Assembly: GCA_964536375.1 (NCBI GenBank)
Contig: CAZHXF010000074.1
Span: 1 to 7,219 of the forward strand
DNA length: 7,219 nt
Direction: 5' to 3'
Source: Desulfuromonas sp964536375
GTDB lineage: Bacteria > Desulfobacterota > Desulfuromonadia > Desulfuromonadales > Desulfuromonadaceae
In this document: piece after piece, positions 1 to 7,163 of the stretch
Position numbering within the stretch: the first letter of the stretch is position 1
Layout of the letters: each line of letters starts with the position of its first letter
The notes under the pieces: generated by a model
What the model saw: the letters and a program-made list of their open reading frames with translations, nothing else
The model's database searches: none
Told to the model about the DNA's origin: nothing
Program-made: the position numbers and the translations under genes

Positions 1-20
1 AATACCGTCAATATCATCAT

Positions 21-56
21 ATCAGGGCAAGTTTGCCTGATAATCAATGGTTATCG
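21..56 (+). other. Probable right half of an upstream attC (or attI) site
   Basis: An imperfect hairpin at 21-41 pairs ATCAG (21-25) with CTGAT (37-41) and GCAA (27-30) with TTGC (33-36). G26 is left extrahelical. Eight bases further on lies GTTATCG (50-56), which fits the integron R' core GTTRRRY in its first five bases. The arms fit the L''/L' boxes of an attC, including one extra base in the left arm. No convincing R'' core (ending AAC) is seen in positions 1-20, so the site may be degenerate, may extend further left, or may be the attI end of the array. Recombination would fall between G50 and T51, which sets the left end of the next cassette. Confidence 0.55.
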
Positions 57-1280
57 TAACCAAACTTTAAACCATGAATCGAGTTTTTGAATATCGCATG
101 AGTAATCTATTAGTGGGAAATGGTATTATCATACAATATGGCGGTACAGATTATCTAAATTCCGATATCGTAGAACGTGCTATAGACAATATTCGTAGTG
201 GACGGTTCCCGGCTCATCTTTATCCCAAGGAATGTGCAGATTTTGTAGTCGCGCTTCAAAAGGAACATTCATCTGCCTTGAAAGGAAACTACGATAAATA
301 CGTTTTTACTTCCTACGACCGATCTTCTTTAAGAGATTTTAAAAATAGGTATGTAAAAACAGATTCATATTCAGTTAATGAAATTGGATTTGAAGATTAT
401 TTCCTACTTTTTGAACTTGTACATAACAAACAGCGGATTGAGAATCCGGAGAGGTTTAATTCACGCGGTGTTCTTAGGCGGATGTTTTTGGATGCTGTAT
501 TTAATATAGGTAAAATCGAAACCATTTATAAAAAATTTCCTTATGATCTAATTACATGGTTGAAGGGACATGATCATATCTTCACTACAAATTACGACAG
601 CAATTTGGACATAGCAACTGGCTTCAAAATTCACCATTTACATGGGTCATTTCAAACACTCAGTGAAAACTATGATCCGAATAGTTTTAGAAACCAATTG
701 AAGGATGATCTTCTTGATGGCGAGAAAATGGATCCTAAATTTCCTCATCTTTACTCTAATTGCTTAATATCATATGTAGGTGAACTTAAAGAGTATTCAA
801 TGAAGGAGTCGTCACTCGCAAATAATGGAATGGAAAAATTCGTTTCTGGATATAAAAATGATCCAAAAATCAGACAACAGATCGAAGCATTACCCGATAG
901 CAATGACTTGACTAGAAGGCTTAAAGAAGCAATTAAACTAAAGGCTGAGCATCCAGAACTGGAACACGCTGAACAGTACCCTCATCATATGCTTGAGAAC
1001 ATATCGGGTTCTTTAGAAATTGTCGGCTTATCTCCAAATAATGACGGGCATCTTTTTGCTGAAATACTTAAAAACAATAAAATTTCAGAAATCATATTCT
1101 ACCATTTTGGTAAACAGGAAGCTGTTGATGCTCAAAGAATATTTACCTCAAAGAAACTGATAACAAGAGAAGTCCAGAATCTATGGTCTAAACTGGAAAA
1201 TTAAGCATGACTTTAATAGCTCAAAACGATAACAAAACGTTTCAGTTGACCGCAAAAGGCTGCGGCAACTGAACTCTACG
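51..1280 (+). mobile_element. Integron gene cassette 1 (single-gene, SIR2/AbiH-like)
   Basis: This is a cassette of about 1.23 kb whose ends follow integron rules. It starts with TTATCG (51-56) just after the G of an R' core. It ends at G1280 in the R' core of its own attC. Its R'' core CGATAAC (1227-1233) is the exact reverse complement of G+TTATCG, the R' core that would form when the cassette circularises. The single gene fills almost the whole unit: the start codon is 23 nt inside the left end and the stop codon is 22 nt before the R'' core. Gene and attC share the usual orientation. Composition is clearly AT-rich: sample 60-base lines count about 30-37% GC. Boundaries are inferred from sequence symmetry rather than from comparison with an empty site. 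Confidence 0.8.
74..1204 (+). CDS. SIR2/AbiH-like protein, putative NAD-consuming abortive-infection effector
   Basis: The 376-residue product shows the ordered motifs of a Sir2-type Rossmann domain. A glycine-rich nucleotide loop, LLVGNGI, spans residues 12-18. FTTNYD (170-175) matches the sirtuin TQNID position with Asn173 and Asp175. HLHGS (188-192) carries the putative catalytic His190. GLSPNNDGH (318-326) resembles the late GxS/GHSL segment seen in sirtuins and AbiH. Family knowledge: SIR2-like and AbiH proteins recur in phage defence, and several SIR2 domains deplete NAD+. That this protein does so is inference from the retained Asn and His. The start is uncertain. The ATG at 74 has no clear Shine-Dalgarno, and Met9 (position 98) would give MSNLLVGNG, the more usual beginning for this fold. 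No signal peptide or membrane segment is seen. The gene is the only one in its cassette and its stop lies 22 nt before the attC, so it is probably a stand-alone module. A different effector of the same fold is possible. Confidence 0.7.
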   Translation: MNRVFEYRMSNLLVGNGIIIQYGGTDYLNSDIVERAIDNIRSGRFPAHLYPKECADFVVALQKEHSSALKGNYDKYVFTSYDRSSLRDFKNRYVKTDSYSVNEIGFEDYFLLFELVHNKQRIENPERFNSRGVLRRMFLDAVFNIGKIETIYKKFPYDLITWLKGHDHIFTTNYDSNLDIATGFKIHHLHGSFQTLSENYDPNSFRNQLKDDLLDGEKMDPKFPHLYSNCLISYVGELKEYSMKESSLANNGMEKFVSGYKNDPKIRQQIEALPDSNDLTRRLKEAIKLKAEHPELEHAEQYPHHMLENISGSLEIVGLSPNNDGHLFAEILKNNKISEIIFYHFGKQEAVDAQRIFTSKKLITREVQNLWSKLEN

Positions 1281-1286
1281 TTATAC
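1227..1286 (+). other. attC recombination site between cassettes 1 and 2
   Basis: The parts occur in canonical attC order. R'' is CGATAAC (1227-1233), followed by a 7-nt unpaired spacer. L'' is TTCAGTTG (1241-1248), pairing perfectly with L' CAACTGAA (1266-1273). Extrahelical A1249 precedes an inner stem of CCGC (1250-1253) with GCGG (1262-1265), which closes an 8-nt loop. A 6-nt spacer leads to R' GTTATAC (1280-1286). As integrated, R'' and R' pair in only five of seven positions. This is expected, because the last six R' bases belong to the next cassette. The site lies 22 nt after the stop codon of the SIR2/AbiH-like gene, the usual position for an attC. Its length of 60 bp is near the short end of known attC sites. 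The cleavage point should be between G1280 and T1281. The hairpin may also dampen read-through. Confidence 0.85.
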
Positions 1287-1287
1287 T
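1282..1287 (+). promoter_or_regulatory. Possible -10 element spanning the cassette 2 start
   Basis: TATACT matches the sigma-70 -10 consensus TATAAT at five of six positions and lies 50 nt before the sngA start codon. Most of it is the R' core of the attC, so the match may be a by-product of recombination-site sequence. At 17-nt spacing the expected -35 region (1259-1264) is not consensus-like, and there is no extended TG motif. The TTGACC at 1246-1251 is too far away to serve. Expression from an upstream array promoter remains equally plausible. Confidence 0.25.
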
Positions 1288-1327
1288 GCAGATGAAACGG
1301 CTGTGAAATCACCAAAAACTAACGATT

Positions 1328-1331
1328 GAGG
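1328..1331 (+). promoter_or_regulatory. Ribosome binding site of the TerB-domain gene (sngA)
   Basis: GAGG lies 5 nt before the ATG at 1337. It supports that codon as the start and gives a product that begins with a membrane-spanning segment. Confidence 0.6.
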
Positions 1332-1336
1332 CGAAT

Positions 1337-3613
1337 ATGGAATTCTGGTTATTAATAGGAGGTGCAGTAATTTTGTACAGCGTCATCAAAGCAATGGCAA
1401 CGTCCTCAAAACAGCAAGTTCAGAAAAATAATAGACCAAGTTCAGAAAATGAAATTCGAGTAACCATGACTACGAGTAATCGGGTGGTATCTAACAGTAA
1501 TCGTGATGATGACGATGATCTGGCTACCTTCAGTATTTCTTATGGCTATGAAGAGGAAAAAAGCAAAAACAAAACGCCGGGGAAATGGATAAAATCCGGT
1601 GAATCCATCACCATAAAGGGACAAACATTTACTGGTGGTAATTTTTATTTTGGTGGAAAGCTCAGTTCATTAGACGGATATGGAACGGAAGCGTCACTGG
1701 TTGACGATTCGCTAAAAGTTGAAAACAAACCGTCTAGTTTTGAAGATGAAAGTTTAGGCTATTGGCCTAAATTTATCTCGCTCACACCTAAAGGGCGTGG
1801 AGCTTTCCTTAGTTGGCTTTCTGGTAGAAGGGGTGATCCAGAGACACCGTTGGGTTATGTTTTTATTTATTTCTATGGCCTTGAAAGACGCATTACGGTT
1901 GATTCAATTAAACAGGCAGTGGAAGACACAGAATTTAAATCTTTGTTTGACGAAATACTACGATTAAAAGGCATTTACGGCAGTAGTCGTTCTTTTTCAA
2001 ATTATTCCACACGTCTTTTAGAAATCATGTGTCTATTACGACCTCACGTAGTGTCACATCCAGAACTTGAAAAAACACCTCAAAGGGATTCTCTGTTATT
2101 TAAGCATCGCCTTGCCACTACGGTAAGCGAAGAAAAGCCGGTTCCCGCTGAACTGGCATTGGCATGGATTCGGTTTTATCCGGATTATAATCTGAAGAAA
2201 CCGGCACGGCGTTGTGGCTATGAATTCAGCCAGATGTTTACACGCCTCTATAGCAAAAAATATGGGGACGGCATTGTCGTCAAACCCAATAAAACACGAT
2301 TAAAGATTGAGTATCATCCTGCTAGCTCTTCCCTGCGTGGAATATCATTTCCTCAACAGGATCTTCCTGATCCAAGTAACTTGAAAGGCCCTGTAAACAA
2401 ACTTATTGCCATTGCAGATGAATGTACGTCTGAATTAGATGCTTATAGTCGCTATCTTGCTAAGCCAGATACGTCCCGCACGGATATTGAAGCCGTATTG
2501 CTACTGCCGGACGATCTTAGTGATTTGGGCGCTACGCTAGGTTTAGGGAAGTTTAAGAAATGGGCGGATGATGCCATTTCAACAAAGAATGGTCTGGTGA
2601 GTGTCGGGGAATTCTGGACATACACCAAATCTTCTTTACCTGCCAAGATCAATAAAAAAGAAGCTGAGTTAATTCAAAATCTTGCACAAAAAGCTGGTTA
2701 TGGCATAGCACCTGATACACGTTACCACCATGCTAAGACAAGCGCAGATGGAAAGCTGGTTCTATTTCCTGAAGGACACGGGAAATACTTTGAACCATCC
2801 AAAGCATTTAGTGAAATGGGTATGGCATTGCGTCTAGGAGCTATGGTCGCCACGATTGATTCACATGTCGATCAGGCGGAATTACATTCATTAACTCAAC
2901 TCATTGACCACGATACTAATCTATCACCTACCGAGAAACAATCATTACATGCCTATCTGGTGTGGAGACTTAATACACCTTCAAATGTAACGGGCTTAAA
3001 AGCCAGAGTGGAATTACTGGGTAAAACTGAAAAAGCAGCAGTTAGCCGTATACTGGTCAGTGTTGCTATGGCTGATGGACAAATTGATCCGGAAGAAATT
3101 AAACAGCTTGAAAAGCTCTATACCTTGCTAGGCCTGGATAAAGCTCTCGTTACTGGAGACATTCATGAAATGTCATCAAGTAAAGCTGGAGTGCGACCCG
3201 TCAGCCCTCAATCAGAAACTATTTCGCCTGCTTCCACTTCATTCCAGCTCGATGAAAGTATTCTTGCAATACATGAATCGGAAACCAAAGATGTACAAAG
3301 CATGTTAGGCGCTATATTCGTGGAGGACGAACCTGCAGGTGAATCCGATGACTCAGCTACGGATAGCACTGTTGTAGAGGAAGAAACCGGAATTGATAAA
3401 AAGCATTATGCTTTGTTTGAAAGCCTGATACGAAAAGATAAATGGACTAGTGAAGAAGTTGAAGAACTGTGCCGTGATTCATGTCTGATGGTTAGCGGAG
3501 CATTGGAAGCTATTAATGACTGGTCGTTTGATAAAGTGGGTGCAGCTGTACTTGAAGAGGATGGTGACGCTATTTATGTCGATCAGGAAATCGTAGAAGA
3601 GATAGAAGGTTAA
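1337..3613 (+). CDS. sngA: Shango SngA: membrane-anchored TerB_N/TerB-domain protein
   Basis: The 758-residue product begins with a hydrophobic stretch at residues 3-20, a probable single membrane anchor. A polar linker with an acidic DDDDD run (57-61) follows. A TerB_N-type domain starts near residue 83, where WIKSG, IKGQTFTGG and YFGGKL show the Trp/Gly pattern of that family; it continues through an aromatic-rich segment to about 290. A TerB-like helical domain follows, with paired acidic motifs: DSHVDQAE (508-515) and DGQIDPEE (580-587). After a Ser/Thr/acidic linker (about 615-685), the last 70 residues form an acidic helical segment of TerB_C type. Family knowledge: TerB folds bind divalent metal, are linked to membrane stress and tellurite loci, and form the first component of the three-gene Shango anti-phage system. 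Membrane placement of the complex is inference. The ATP-binding gene follows after 4 nt. Product identity rests on motifs plus gene order, so the Shango call is stronger than any biochemical role. Confidence 0.82.
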   Translation: MEFWLLIGGAVILYSVIKAMATSSKQQVQKNNRPSSENEIRVTMTTSNRVVSNSNRDDDDDLATFSISYGYEEEKSKNKTPGKWIKSGESITIKGQTFTGGNFYFGGKLSSLDGYGTEASLVDDSLKVENKPSSFEDESLGYWPKFISLTPKGRGAFLSWLSGRRGDPETPLGYVFIYFYGLERRITVDSIKQAVEDTEFKSLFDEILRLKGIYGSSRSFSNYSTRLLEIMCLLRPHVVSHPELEKTPQRDSLLFKHRLATTVSEEKPVPAELALAWIRFYPDYNLKKPARRCGYEFSQMFTRLYSKKYGDGIVVKPNKTRLKIEYHPASSSLRGISFPQQDLPDPSNLKGPVNKLIAIADECTSELDAYSRYLAKPDTSRTDIEAVLLLPDDLSDLGATLGLGKFKKWADDAISTKNGLVSVGEFWTYTKSSLPAKINKKEAELIQNLAQKAGYGIAPDTRYHHAKTSADGKLVLFPEGHGKYFEPSKAFSEMGMALRLGAMVATIDSHVDQAELHSLTQLIDHDTNLSPTEKQSLHAYLVWRLNTPSNVTGLKARVELLGKTEKAAVSRILVSVAMADGQIDPEEIKQLEKLYTLLGLDKALVTGDIHEMSSSKAGVRPVSPQSETISPASTSFQLDESILAIHESETKDVQSMLGAIFVEDEPAGESDDSATDSTVVEEETGIDKKHYALFESLIRKDKWTSEEVEELCRDSCLMVSGALEAINDWSFDKVGAAVLEEDGDAIYVDQEIVEEIEG
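3604..3609 (+). promoter_or_regulatory. Ribosome binding site of sngB, inside the end of sngA
   Basis: AGAAGG lies 8 nt before the ATG at 3618. It overlaps the last codons of the upstream gene, so ribosomes finishing sngA can reinitiate. This supports the operon and the chosen start. Confidence 0.65.
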
Positions 3614-3617
3614 ACTT

Positions 3618-4943
3618 ATGGAAAAACGTATCCGGTTAAAAGAACGTGACGCAATCATTCAATCACTGAAATCTGGTGTGACTCCCAAAATTGGGATTCA
3701 GCATATTCAGGTTGGACGAAGCAATGAAGTCAAAGCGTTGTATAACGACATTGAAAGAATCTCTCAAGGTGGCGCAGCCTTCAGGCTTATCATTGGTGAT
3801 TATGGCTCAGGGAAAACATTTTTTCTGAGCGTGGTACGTTCCATTGCTCTTGAAAAGAAACTGGTTACGGTCAATGCGGATCTTTCACCGGATCGGCGTA
3901 TACACGCGTCTTCAGGGCAGGCACGGAAACTTTATTCCGAGCTTATGAGGAATATGTCAACCCGTAATAAGCCGAATGGAAATGCATTATCCAGTGTCGT
4001 CGAGCGGTTTGTAACTCAGGCTCGTAAAGAAGCAGATGAAAAGAACGGCGATGTTTCAACAGTCATACATCAAAAATTAGCGTCCTTATCAGAACTGGTT
4101 GGCGGATATGATTTTGCAAAAGTCATTGATGCTTACTGGAACGGTCATGAGCAGGATAACGAAGAGTTAAAATCAAATGCTATTCGCTGGTTACGTGCTG
4201 AATACACTACTAAGACAGATGCAAGAAGGGATCTTGATGTCAGAACGATTATTTCGGATAACTCGTTTTATGATGCGTTAAAGCTTATGAGCCTATTTGT
4301 ACGTCAGGCGGGTTATGAAGGCTTACTCGTTAATCTGGATGAGATGGTCCATCTTTATAAATTAAGCAGCACACAAGCACGTACATCTAACTATGAGCAG
4401 ATTCTACGGATACTCAATGATTGCCTTCAGGGGTCAGCTGAATATCTTGGGTTTCTATTGGGTGGAACGCCGGAGTTTTTATTAGATCCCCGCAGAGGGT
4501 TATATAGCTATGAAGCACTGCAATCCCGTTTAGCTGAAAACAGCTTTGCACAGCGAGCAGGCGTTATTGATTATTCCTCTCCAGCACTACACCTAGCGAG
4601 CTTAACGCCGGAGGAGCTTTATATTCTCCTGAAAAACCTTCGTCATGTATCTGCCGAAGGTGATACTTCTAAATATCTAGTACCTGATGATGCTCTCAAA
4701 TCTTTTCTACACCATTGCAGCCAGACTATCGGGGATGCCTATTTCCGTACACCAAGAAATACCATCAAAGCATTTTTAGATATGCTGGCAGTCTTGGAAC
4801 AAAATCCTTCTATGCAATGGTCGCAGTTAGTTCAATCTATTGCGATTGAGGATGATCGTCCAAGTGATACAGATGAGATTATGGTGGACGAAGAGACAGG
4901 CGAAATTTTGAATTCTGATAGACTAGCTGATTTTAAATTATGA
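3618..4943 (+). CDS. sngB: Shango SngB: BrxD-like P-loop ATPase (BREX ATP-binding domain family)
   Basis: The 441-residue protein has an AAA/STAND-like ATPase core. Before the P-loop, QVGRSNEV (31-38) is the typical entry segment. Walker A is GDYGSGKT (60-67) with Lys66 and Thr67. Walker B is GLLVNLDEM (235-243) with Asp241 and Glu242. A sensor-like strand, FLLGGTPEF, spans 279-287. Arg304 in LQSRL is an arginine-finger candidate, and the rest is helical. FRTPRNTIKAFLDML (376-390) resembles the C-terminal part of BrxD/DUF2791-type proteins. The tail (410-441) is acidic. Family knowledge: relatives occur as BrxD in type 2 BREX, usually beside an Lhr-like helicase. Here no pglX, pglZ or pglW is present, and the TerB partner marks the set as Shango rather than BREX. 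It probably hydrolyses ATP to load or control the helicase; that is inference. Its stop codon overlaps the helicase start, so the two are coupled. Confidence 0.85.
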   Translation: MEKRIRLKERDAIIQSLKSGVTPKIGIQHIQVGRSNEVKALYNDIERISQGGAAFRLIIGDYGSGKTFFLSVVRSIALEKKLVTVNADLSPDRRIHASSGQARKLYSELMRNMSTRNKPNGNALSSVVERFVTQARKEADEKNGDVSTVIHQKLASLSELVGGYDFAKVIDAYWNGHEQDNEELKSNAIRWLRAEYTTKTDARRDLDVRTIISDNSFYDALKLMSLFVRQAGYEGLLVNLDEMVHLYKLSSTQARTSNYEQILRILNDCLQGSAEYLGFLLGGTPEFLLDPRRGLYSYEALQSRLAENSFAQRAGVIDYSSPALHLASLTPEELYILLKNLRHVSAEGDTSKYLVPDDALKSFLHHCSQTIGDAYFRTPRNTIKAFLDMLAVLEQNPSMQWSQLVQSIAIEDDRPSDTDEIMVDEETGEILNSDRLADFKL

Positions 4944-7144
4944 TAGAGGAATATCAGCGCCTTGATAAGCGTGTACAAAAATGGTTATTTAATCAGGGAT
5001 GGCCTGATTTAAGAGAAATACAAAAACGGGCAATTGCACCAATTCTGTCTGGTGATAGAGATGTGCTGATTAGTGCATCAACGGCGGCAGGTAAAACAGA
5101 AGCTTTTTTTCTACCAGCATGTAGTGCAATTGCCGAAGAGGAAAACGGCTTTGGTATTCTGTATGTCAGTCCTTTAAAAGCACTGATTAACGATCAGTAC
5201 CGCAGGCTCGAATCGTTAAGTGAAATGTTAGATATGCAGGTTACGCCGTGGCACGGTGATAGCCTTCAATCCAAAAAGAAGAAAGCCAGAAACAATCCTT
5301 CAGGTATTCTGCTTATCACCCCTGAATCCTTGGAATCACTTTTAGTCAGAGAGCCGGGATGGGTGAAACAATCCTTTACCTCACTCAAATATATCGTCAT
5401 TGATGAGTTTCATGCGTTTATAGGAACAGAACGAGGTCAGCAATTACTTTCTCTACTTACCCGTCTTGAACACATAACTGGTCGAATCTCTAATCCTATT
5501 CCACGGGTTGCACTAAGTGCGACTCTCGGAGAACTTGAAAAAGTACCACTTTCACTTAGACCGAATAAAAGTCTGCCTTGTGAAACCATTACCGGCAGTC
5601 AGCACCAAAGCACTATTAAGGTTCAGGTTAAAGGGTATTTAGAACCGATAGATATCACGGGAGATGAAAAACGTACCTCCGCCGAACAGCAGATTTGTCA
5701 GGAAATATTTAGCCTCTGTAGAGGCGACTCACATCTGGTATTTGCAAATAGTCGAAGTCGGACAGAAAGTATTGCTGCACAGTTAAGTGATTTATGCGAA
5801 CAACAAGTTGTACCGAATGAGTTTTTCCCTCATCACGGTTCTTTAGCCAAAGAACTTCGAGAAGATTTAGAAGCCAGATTGCAGAAGGAAACCCTACCGA
5901 CCACAGCCATTTGTACAATGACCTTAGAGCTAGGTATCGACATCGGCAAAGTGAGTTCTGTTATTCAGGTTACTGCTCCACACTCAGTATCAAGTTTACG
6001 TCAGCGGTTAGGTCGATCAGGTAGAAGAAACTTACCTTCCATATTACGTATGCTCATTGCTGAAAATGAACTGAGTGATAAATCTAATATAGTAGATGGT
6101 CTTAGATTAGAGCTGGTTCAATCACTAGCAATGATACGTTTGCTGATCGTAAATAACTGGTTTGAACCGGCAGATACAGAGCAAATGCACCTTTCTACAT
6201 TTTTACACCAGATTCTTTCTGTAATTGCGCAATGGGGAAGCGCCAGAGCAGACCAACTTTATTCTTTATTATGTGAGCAAGGATCTTTCAAAGAAATATC
6301 AATTCAGCACTTCAAGCAACTATTATCCCATATGGGGAAAGTCCAACTAATACAGCAGCTCAATAGCGGTGAGTTGGTTTTGGGAATTGAAGGCGAACGT
6401 CTTACCAATTCCTATACCTTCTATGCTGTCTTTAAAACACCAGAAGAATTCCGTATTGTTGCCGGAAGCAAAACACTCGGAACGCTACCCGTTGATTCGC
6501 TCATTCTTAAAGATCAACACATTATATTTGGTGGCCGTAGATGGAAGGTCACGAATATTGATGATGAAAAGAAAGTTATCTATGTGACTTCTACAAAGGG
6601 CGGTAAACCTCCAAAATTTAACGGTAGCGGTATGTCGATCCATGACAAGGTTCGGCAAGAGATGTTAAGTATCTATCGCACAGGTGACTATCGCATTGAA
6701 GTTGGCAATCAGAAAATAGATTTTGTGGATAATCTCGGAAGACAACTATTTCAAGAAGGAGCGTATCTTTTTGAAGAAGCCAACCTTGAGAAACAACCCG
6801 TCTATCAAAGCGGTAAGCATAGTTATATTTTTTCATGGATGGGCGATAAAGTAGTTAACACCCTTACTGTCTTGCTAATTAGAAGTGGATTTGTATGCAG
6901 TAACTTTGCTGGTGTTATTGAAGTTCAGAATTCGAATGTCGATGACATAAAAAATTGCTTAATAGCTATAACAAAAGATGATCTGCCGGATGAAACCGAG
7001 CTAGCTGGAACACTTTCATTACAGCAAAAGCTTATTGAAAAATATGATGAGTATCTTCCTGAAGATTTATTAACCGAATGCTATGGGCAAAAAGCGTTTA
7101 ATTCTAGTGCTACTAAACAGTGGATAATAGCCTGCCTTGTTTGA
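4940..7144 (+). CDS. sngC: Shango SngC: Lhr/BrxHI-like DEAD/DEAH superfamily 2 helicase
   Basis: The 734-residue protein shows the full SF2 helicase motif series. These are the Q-like motif with Gln28, motif I ASTAAGKTE (46-54), Ia SPLKAL (77-82), Ib TPESLE (127-132), II DEFH (155-158), III SAT (193-195), IV VFANSR (267-272), V TLELGIDIG (328-336) and VI QRLGRSGRR (355-363). All catalytic residues are intact. The DEFH box, the HHGSL segment (298-302) and the spacing resemble Lhr-type DNA helicases and BrxHI. Residues from about 385 form winged-helix-like and Lhr-type C-terminal regions that I cannot resolve further. The expected role is ATP-driven unwinding or translocation on DNA, presumably on phage nucleic acid; the substrate is inferred. 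The ATG overlaps the preceding stop as ATGA and has no Shine-Dalgarno of its own, so translation should depend on the ATPase gene. The stop codon lies 19 nt before the attC. The family's usual end could not be compared, so slight C-terminal trimming at the cassette boundary cannot be excluded. Confidence 0.88.
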   Translation: MIEEYQRLDKRVQKWLFNQGWPDLREIQKRAIAPILSGDRDVLISASTAAGKTEAFFLPACSAIAEEENGFGILYVSPLKALINDQYRRLESLSEMLDMQVTPWHGDSLQSKKKKARNNPSGILLITPESLESLLVREPGWVKQSFTSLKYIVIDEFHAFIGTERGQQLLSLLTRLEHITGRISNPIPRVALSATLGELEKVPLSLRPNKSLPCETITGSQHQSTIKVQVKGYLEPIDITGDEKRTSAEQQICQEIFSLCRGDSHLVFANSRSRTESIAAQLSDLCEQQVVPNEFFPHHGSLAKELREDLEARLQKETLPTTAICTMTLELGIDIGKVSSVIQVTAPHSVSSLRQRLGRSGRRNLPSILRMLIAENELSDKSNIVDGLRLELVQSLAMIRLLIVNNWFEPADTEQMHLSTFLHQILSVIAQWGSARADQLYSLLCEQGSFKEISIQHFKQLLSHMGKVQLIQQLNSGELVLGIEGERLTNSYTFYAVFKTPEEFRIVAGSKTLGTLPVDSLILKDQHIIFGGRRWKVTNIDDEKKVIYVTSTKGGKPPKFNGSGMSIHDKVRQEMLSIYRTGDYRIEVGNQKIDFVDNLGRQLFQEGAYLFEEANLEKQPVYQSGKHSYIFSWMGDKVVNTLTVLLIRSGFVCSNFAGVIEVQNSNVDDIKNCLIAITKDDLPDETELAGTLSLQQKLIEKYDEYLPEDLLTECYGQKAFNSSATKQWIIACLV

Positions 7145-7163
7145 GCTGGCGATTCCAAATGCC

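Noticed and set aside
21..41. Terminator or operator hairpin upstream of the first gene
   Set aside because: No T-run follows, and the GTTATCG core that matches the R'' at 1227 is better explained by an integron site.
1246..1251. TTGACC as a -35 box for sngA
   Set aside because: It lies 30 nt from the only good -10 match and sits inside the attC stem.
1442..1624. Minus-strand open frame of 60 residues
   Set aside because: It overlaps the TerB_N region, has no recognisable motif or start signal, and is a shadow of sngA. The same holds for the minus-strand frames at 2452-2652, 5709-5918 and 6618-6836, and the plus-strand frame at 6369-6587.
1337..3613. Tellurite resistance operon
   Set aside because: Only the TerB-type fold is shared. 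No terA, terC, terD, terE or terZ genes occur, and the partners are an ATPase and a helicase.
3618..7144. Type 2 BREX locus
   Set aside because: The ATPase and helicase fit, but there is no pglX, pglZ, pglW or pglY-like gene, and both ends of the operon are bounded by attC sites.
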